DNA of 15,173 nt from Prosthecobacter debontii (GTDB lineage Bacteria > Verrucomicrobiota > Verrucomicrobiia > Verrucomicrobiales > Akkermansiaceae): NCBI GenBank assembly GCA_945885485.1, contig CAMCYT010000042.1, positions 1 to 15,173 on the forward strand, read 5' to 3'. Shown here one piece after another: positions 14,139 to 15,173 of this stretch. Numbering within the stretch: the stretch's first letter is position 1; the number at the start of each line of letters is the position of its first letter. The notes below the pieces were generated by a model, which worked only from the letters and a program-made list of their open reading frames with translations, was not told the DNA's origin and did no database searches. The position numbers and the translations under genes were made by a program.

Positions 14139-15053
14139 TTACTTGAGATGCTGATGGAGGCTGCCAAATCGACTTCGAATCACTCGGTTGCCATCATTTT
14201 CTGACATGCGCCTGCCATGCATGATCTTTGCATTATCTATGATCAAGAGGTCATTTTCGACCCACTTGTGGTTAACTGCGATGTCGTCTTGGATATCGAT
14301 TAATTGATTGATGATCTCCTCTGAGATTTCCTCTCCGCCACCGAAAAACACCCGGTTGGTAGGTTTACAGTAGGCGTTCAATCCATCCCAGCGTGGATGT
14401 GATATTTTTGGTAAGTGTGCCAGAAGGCCATTGGCAAATGCGAGCTCTCCACTCAGAGATGTTTGCATAGCTAGAGCAAGGCAGCGAAACTCTATGGCGT
14501 CAGCATCGATGCGAGCCTGAATCTGTGGGTGATTTGCCAAAAATGTTTGGAGCTCTTCGATGTTAGAAATATCAAATTCGCTCTGCCATCTATTTTCGTC
14601 CCAATATGCTTGGTAAATAATACCTTGTTGTTGGAACCTCTCAAAGAGATCAGGTGAAAGCCGCTGTGCAAATTCCACACCGTCAATCAGCATGGTTTCA
14701 CCACCATTTCCATCTGGAGCTTCTACACAGTTGAAAAAGCAGAGATCTGGCGGAGTAGGATAAGGCCTGTAAGCGCCTTCACTATGTGCAAATAGGCTAA
14801 AGTTGACTCCTGGCACTTCCGAGCTGAAGCGATCTCCTGTATTTTTCCTAATGGGCTGTCGGGCTCCCACCTTGTGAAAGCGCCCACAAAAGCGAGCTGA
14901 AAATGTCTCAAGATCCTCTAAATCTATTGAGTAACCGCGAAGCAAAACCAAACCAGTCTGCTGCAAATGCTCAAATAATTCCTCGGTAGCCAAATCGTCT
15001 ATATTCTCACCTTGGAACTCCTTTATCTGACATCCATGCTGTTTATTTATCAT
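14139..15053 (-). CDS. TauD/TfdA-family Fe(II)/2-oxoglutarate-dependent oxygenase
   Basis: This 304-residue protein has the iron-binding facial triad His90-x-Glu92 (AHSEGAYRPYPTPPDLCFF) and distal His279 (IMHGRRM), with Arg290 or Arg293 as the likely 2-oxoglutarate anchor in NRVIRSRFG. Around the first motif, the pattern His-x-Glu ... Pro-Pro-x-x-Cys-Phe-Phe and GNGGETMLIDG (115-125) matches the clavaminate synthase-like branch including SyrP-type hydroxylases, rather than taurine or sulfonate dioxygenases. Here the metal acid is Glu instead of the more usual Asp, which is known in that branch. Such enzymes hydroxylate small or carrier-bound amino acids or alkylammonium compounds; the substrate here is unknown. 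The start is the ATG at 15051-15053, with only a weak GAGAG upstream. The gene stands alone, convergent with the decayed gene after 61 bp, and its base composition looks more AT-rich than dnaE or parB. Confidence 0.88.
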   Translation of the reverse strand: MINKQHGCQIKEFQGENIDDLATEELFEHLQQTGLVLLRGYSIDLEDLETFSARFCGRFHKVGARQPIRKNTGDRFSSEVPGVNFSLFAHSEGAYRPYPTPPDLCFFNCVEAPDGNGGETMLIDGVEFAQRLSPDLFERFQQQGIIYQAYWDENRWQSEFDISNIEELQTFLANHPQIQARIDADAIEFRCLALAMQTSLSGELAFANGLLAHLPKISHPRWDGLNAYCKPTNRVFFGGGEEISEEIINQLIDIQDDIAVNHKWVENDLLIIDNAKIMHGRRMSENDGNRVIRSRFGSLHQHLK

Positions 15054-15173
15054 TTGATCACTCTCTGCTGACTACTGGTTGAAATTTAAGATCATAAGAA
15101 TATATCGGATCTGATAATGTTGAGATTTAAAAAAATTACCAAAAATATTTTCCATTAATTTCATTTTCACAAA
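15054..15173. other. AT-rich upstream region of the oxygenase gene
   Basis: These 120 bases carry no open frame of note and are strongly AT-rich (for example the run of A and T at 15121-15165). They probably contain the promoter of the minus-strand oxygenase gene. I cannot choose a specific box among the many AT-rich matches. Confidence 0.35.

Noticed and set aside
1..15173. CRISPR array, tRNA or rRNA genes, insertion sequence, replication origin
   Set aside because: I looked for regularly spaced repeats, cloverleaf-like GGTTC-containing segments, transposase motifs and DnaA-box clusters, and saw none that I could support.

Overview
This 15.2 kb window looks like ordinary chromosome from a bacterium of the Verrucomicrobiota/PVC type. 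That placement is an inference from gene content and protein style: paired bactofilins, a stand-alone GspG-like pseudopilin, a very small lipoprotein, few Shine-Dalgarno sequences and a Verrucomicrobia-like DnaE. No rRNA or other phylogenetic marker is present to prove it. I see no tRNA, CRISPR array, transposase or intact prophage gene.

Left block (1-7364), all on the minus strand. In transcription order it runs: a membrane-anchored TPR-like protein, a canonical bactofilin, a bactofilin with two N-terminal zinc ribbons, quinolinate synthase NadA, a type II secretion/type IV pilin-like pseudopilin, a 53-residue lipoprotein, a secreted cyclophilin, PlsY, GpsA and the start of RodA, which runs off the window's left edge. 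Gaps are mostly 20-111 bp, and plsY and gpsA overlap by 8 bp. The block mixes envelope and shape functions (bactofilins, RodA, secreted prolyl isomerase, pseudopilin) with phospholipid precursor synthesis: GpsA makes glycerol-3-phosphate and PlsY acylates it. NadA supplies quinolinate for NAD.

Centre (7365-11081). A 156 bp divergent spacer separates the left block from dnaE, the replicative DNA polymerase III alpha subunit. The 3' end of dnaE carries a perfect GC-rich palindrome. The reading frame continues past it into a short unusual tail that overlaps the convergent DCC-family thiol-oxidoreductase gene.

Right block (11043-15173). The DCC gene lies divergent from a class I mannose-6-phosphate isomerase gene, which is followed by parB without an adjacent parA. 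Another hairpin overlaps the parB stop codon. After it comes a decayed, 5'-truncated gene (about 13560-14077) with an in-frame stop and a frameshift in a run of eight A. The last gene is a minus-strand TauD/TfdA-type Fe(II)/2-oxoglutarate oxygenase with an AT-rich upstream region.

The most interesting material is the zinc-ribbon bactofilin next to a classical bactofilin and a membrane TPR-like protein (a possible cytoskeletal module), the small lipoprotein gene at 3121-3282, the altered RodA motif, and the palindromes sitting exactly at gene 3' ends next to sequence change. I do not see a clear new defence or mobile system.
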